Shown here one piece after another: positions 63,881 to 64,000 of a stretch of DNA of 64,000 nt; position 1 is the stretch's first letter; the number at the start of each line of letters is the position of its first letter. A program made the position numbers and the translations under genes. The stretch comes from Cymbomonas tetramitiformis (taxonomy: Eukaryota; Chlorophyta; Pyramimonadophyceae; Pyramimonadales; Pyramimonadaceae). The stretch lies in assembly GCA_001247695.2 (NCBI GenBank), contig LGRX02028657.1, positions 1 through 64,000 of the forward strand, in the 5' to 3' direction. A model generated the notes under the pieces. The model saw nothing but the letters and a program-made list of their open reading frames with translations, was not told the origin of the DNA and did no database searches.

Positions 63881-64000
63881 CCTCAAATAAGCGCTGCCCT
63901 CAGCAAGGCTGGAGCAGCCTTGGCGCAAAATACATTCCCAGCAGCATAAGCTCAGCTCCACCCTGCTCCTCTCGGGCGGTGCCAGCTTCCCCTCCGCTTC

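Overview
This is a nuclear window from a eukaryote, most likely a large-genome green alga. The evidence is GT-AG spliced multi-exon genes, Ty3/gypsy, Ty1/copia-type and LINE retroelements, a short run of plant-type TTTAGGG telomere repeats, and a recognisable TAF2 gene. A prasinophyte such as Cymbomonas would fit, but that is inference and no marker gene proves it. I found no bacterial operons, CRISPR array, rRNA or convincing tRNA.

Layout. (1) 1-19.2 kb is a nest of mobile elements. A Ty3/gypsy element (integrase, PHD finger, methyltransferase-like tail, LTR at 9496) is split by a 6.9-kb terminal-inverted-repeat element (981-7889). That element has a 4-bp TGGA duplication and carries no recognisable gene. 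A second copy of the gypsy LTR (from 10223) is split by a short copia-type element (10370-18109, duplication TTTAT). The 3' LTR of that element is split by another copia-type element (11952-17872, opposite strand, duplication GTCTG), and that one carries a 5'-truncated LINE (12821-15073, duplication ATTGCAA) ending in a Dam-like methyltransferase domain. A gag fragment of a further element follows (18.18-19.2 kb). (2) 19.6-32.2 kb holds one long plus-strand host gene of about 20 exons. Its first exons encode an RWD domain and its middle exons an ADP-ribosyltransferase-like (PARP/KptA fold) domain. (3) 32.2-42 kb is repeat-rich and gene-poor: a decayed gag related to the one at 18-19 kb, tandem repeats and a 600-bp inverted-repeat element. 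(4) From about 64 kb down to at least 49 kb on the minus strand lies TAF2, the TFIID subunit with an aminopeptidase-like fold. Proline- and lysine-rich exons down to 44 or 42 kb may be its tail. Many of its introns hold a minisatellite, and one holds a 562-bp near-perfect palindrome.

The two host genes converge (plus strand ending at 32.18 kb, minus strand ending at 42-49 kb), with decayed retroelements between them. The most unusual content is the pair of unrelated retroelements that each carry a methyltransferase-like domain, and the fully readable nesting order. Exon limits come from splice signals, phase and protein similarity judged by eye; none was checked with transcripts.
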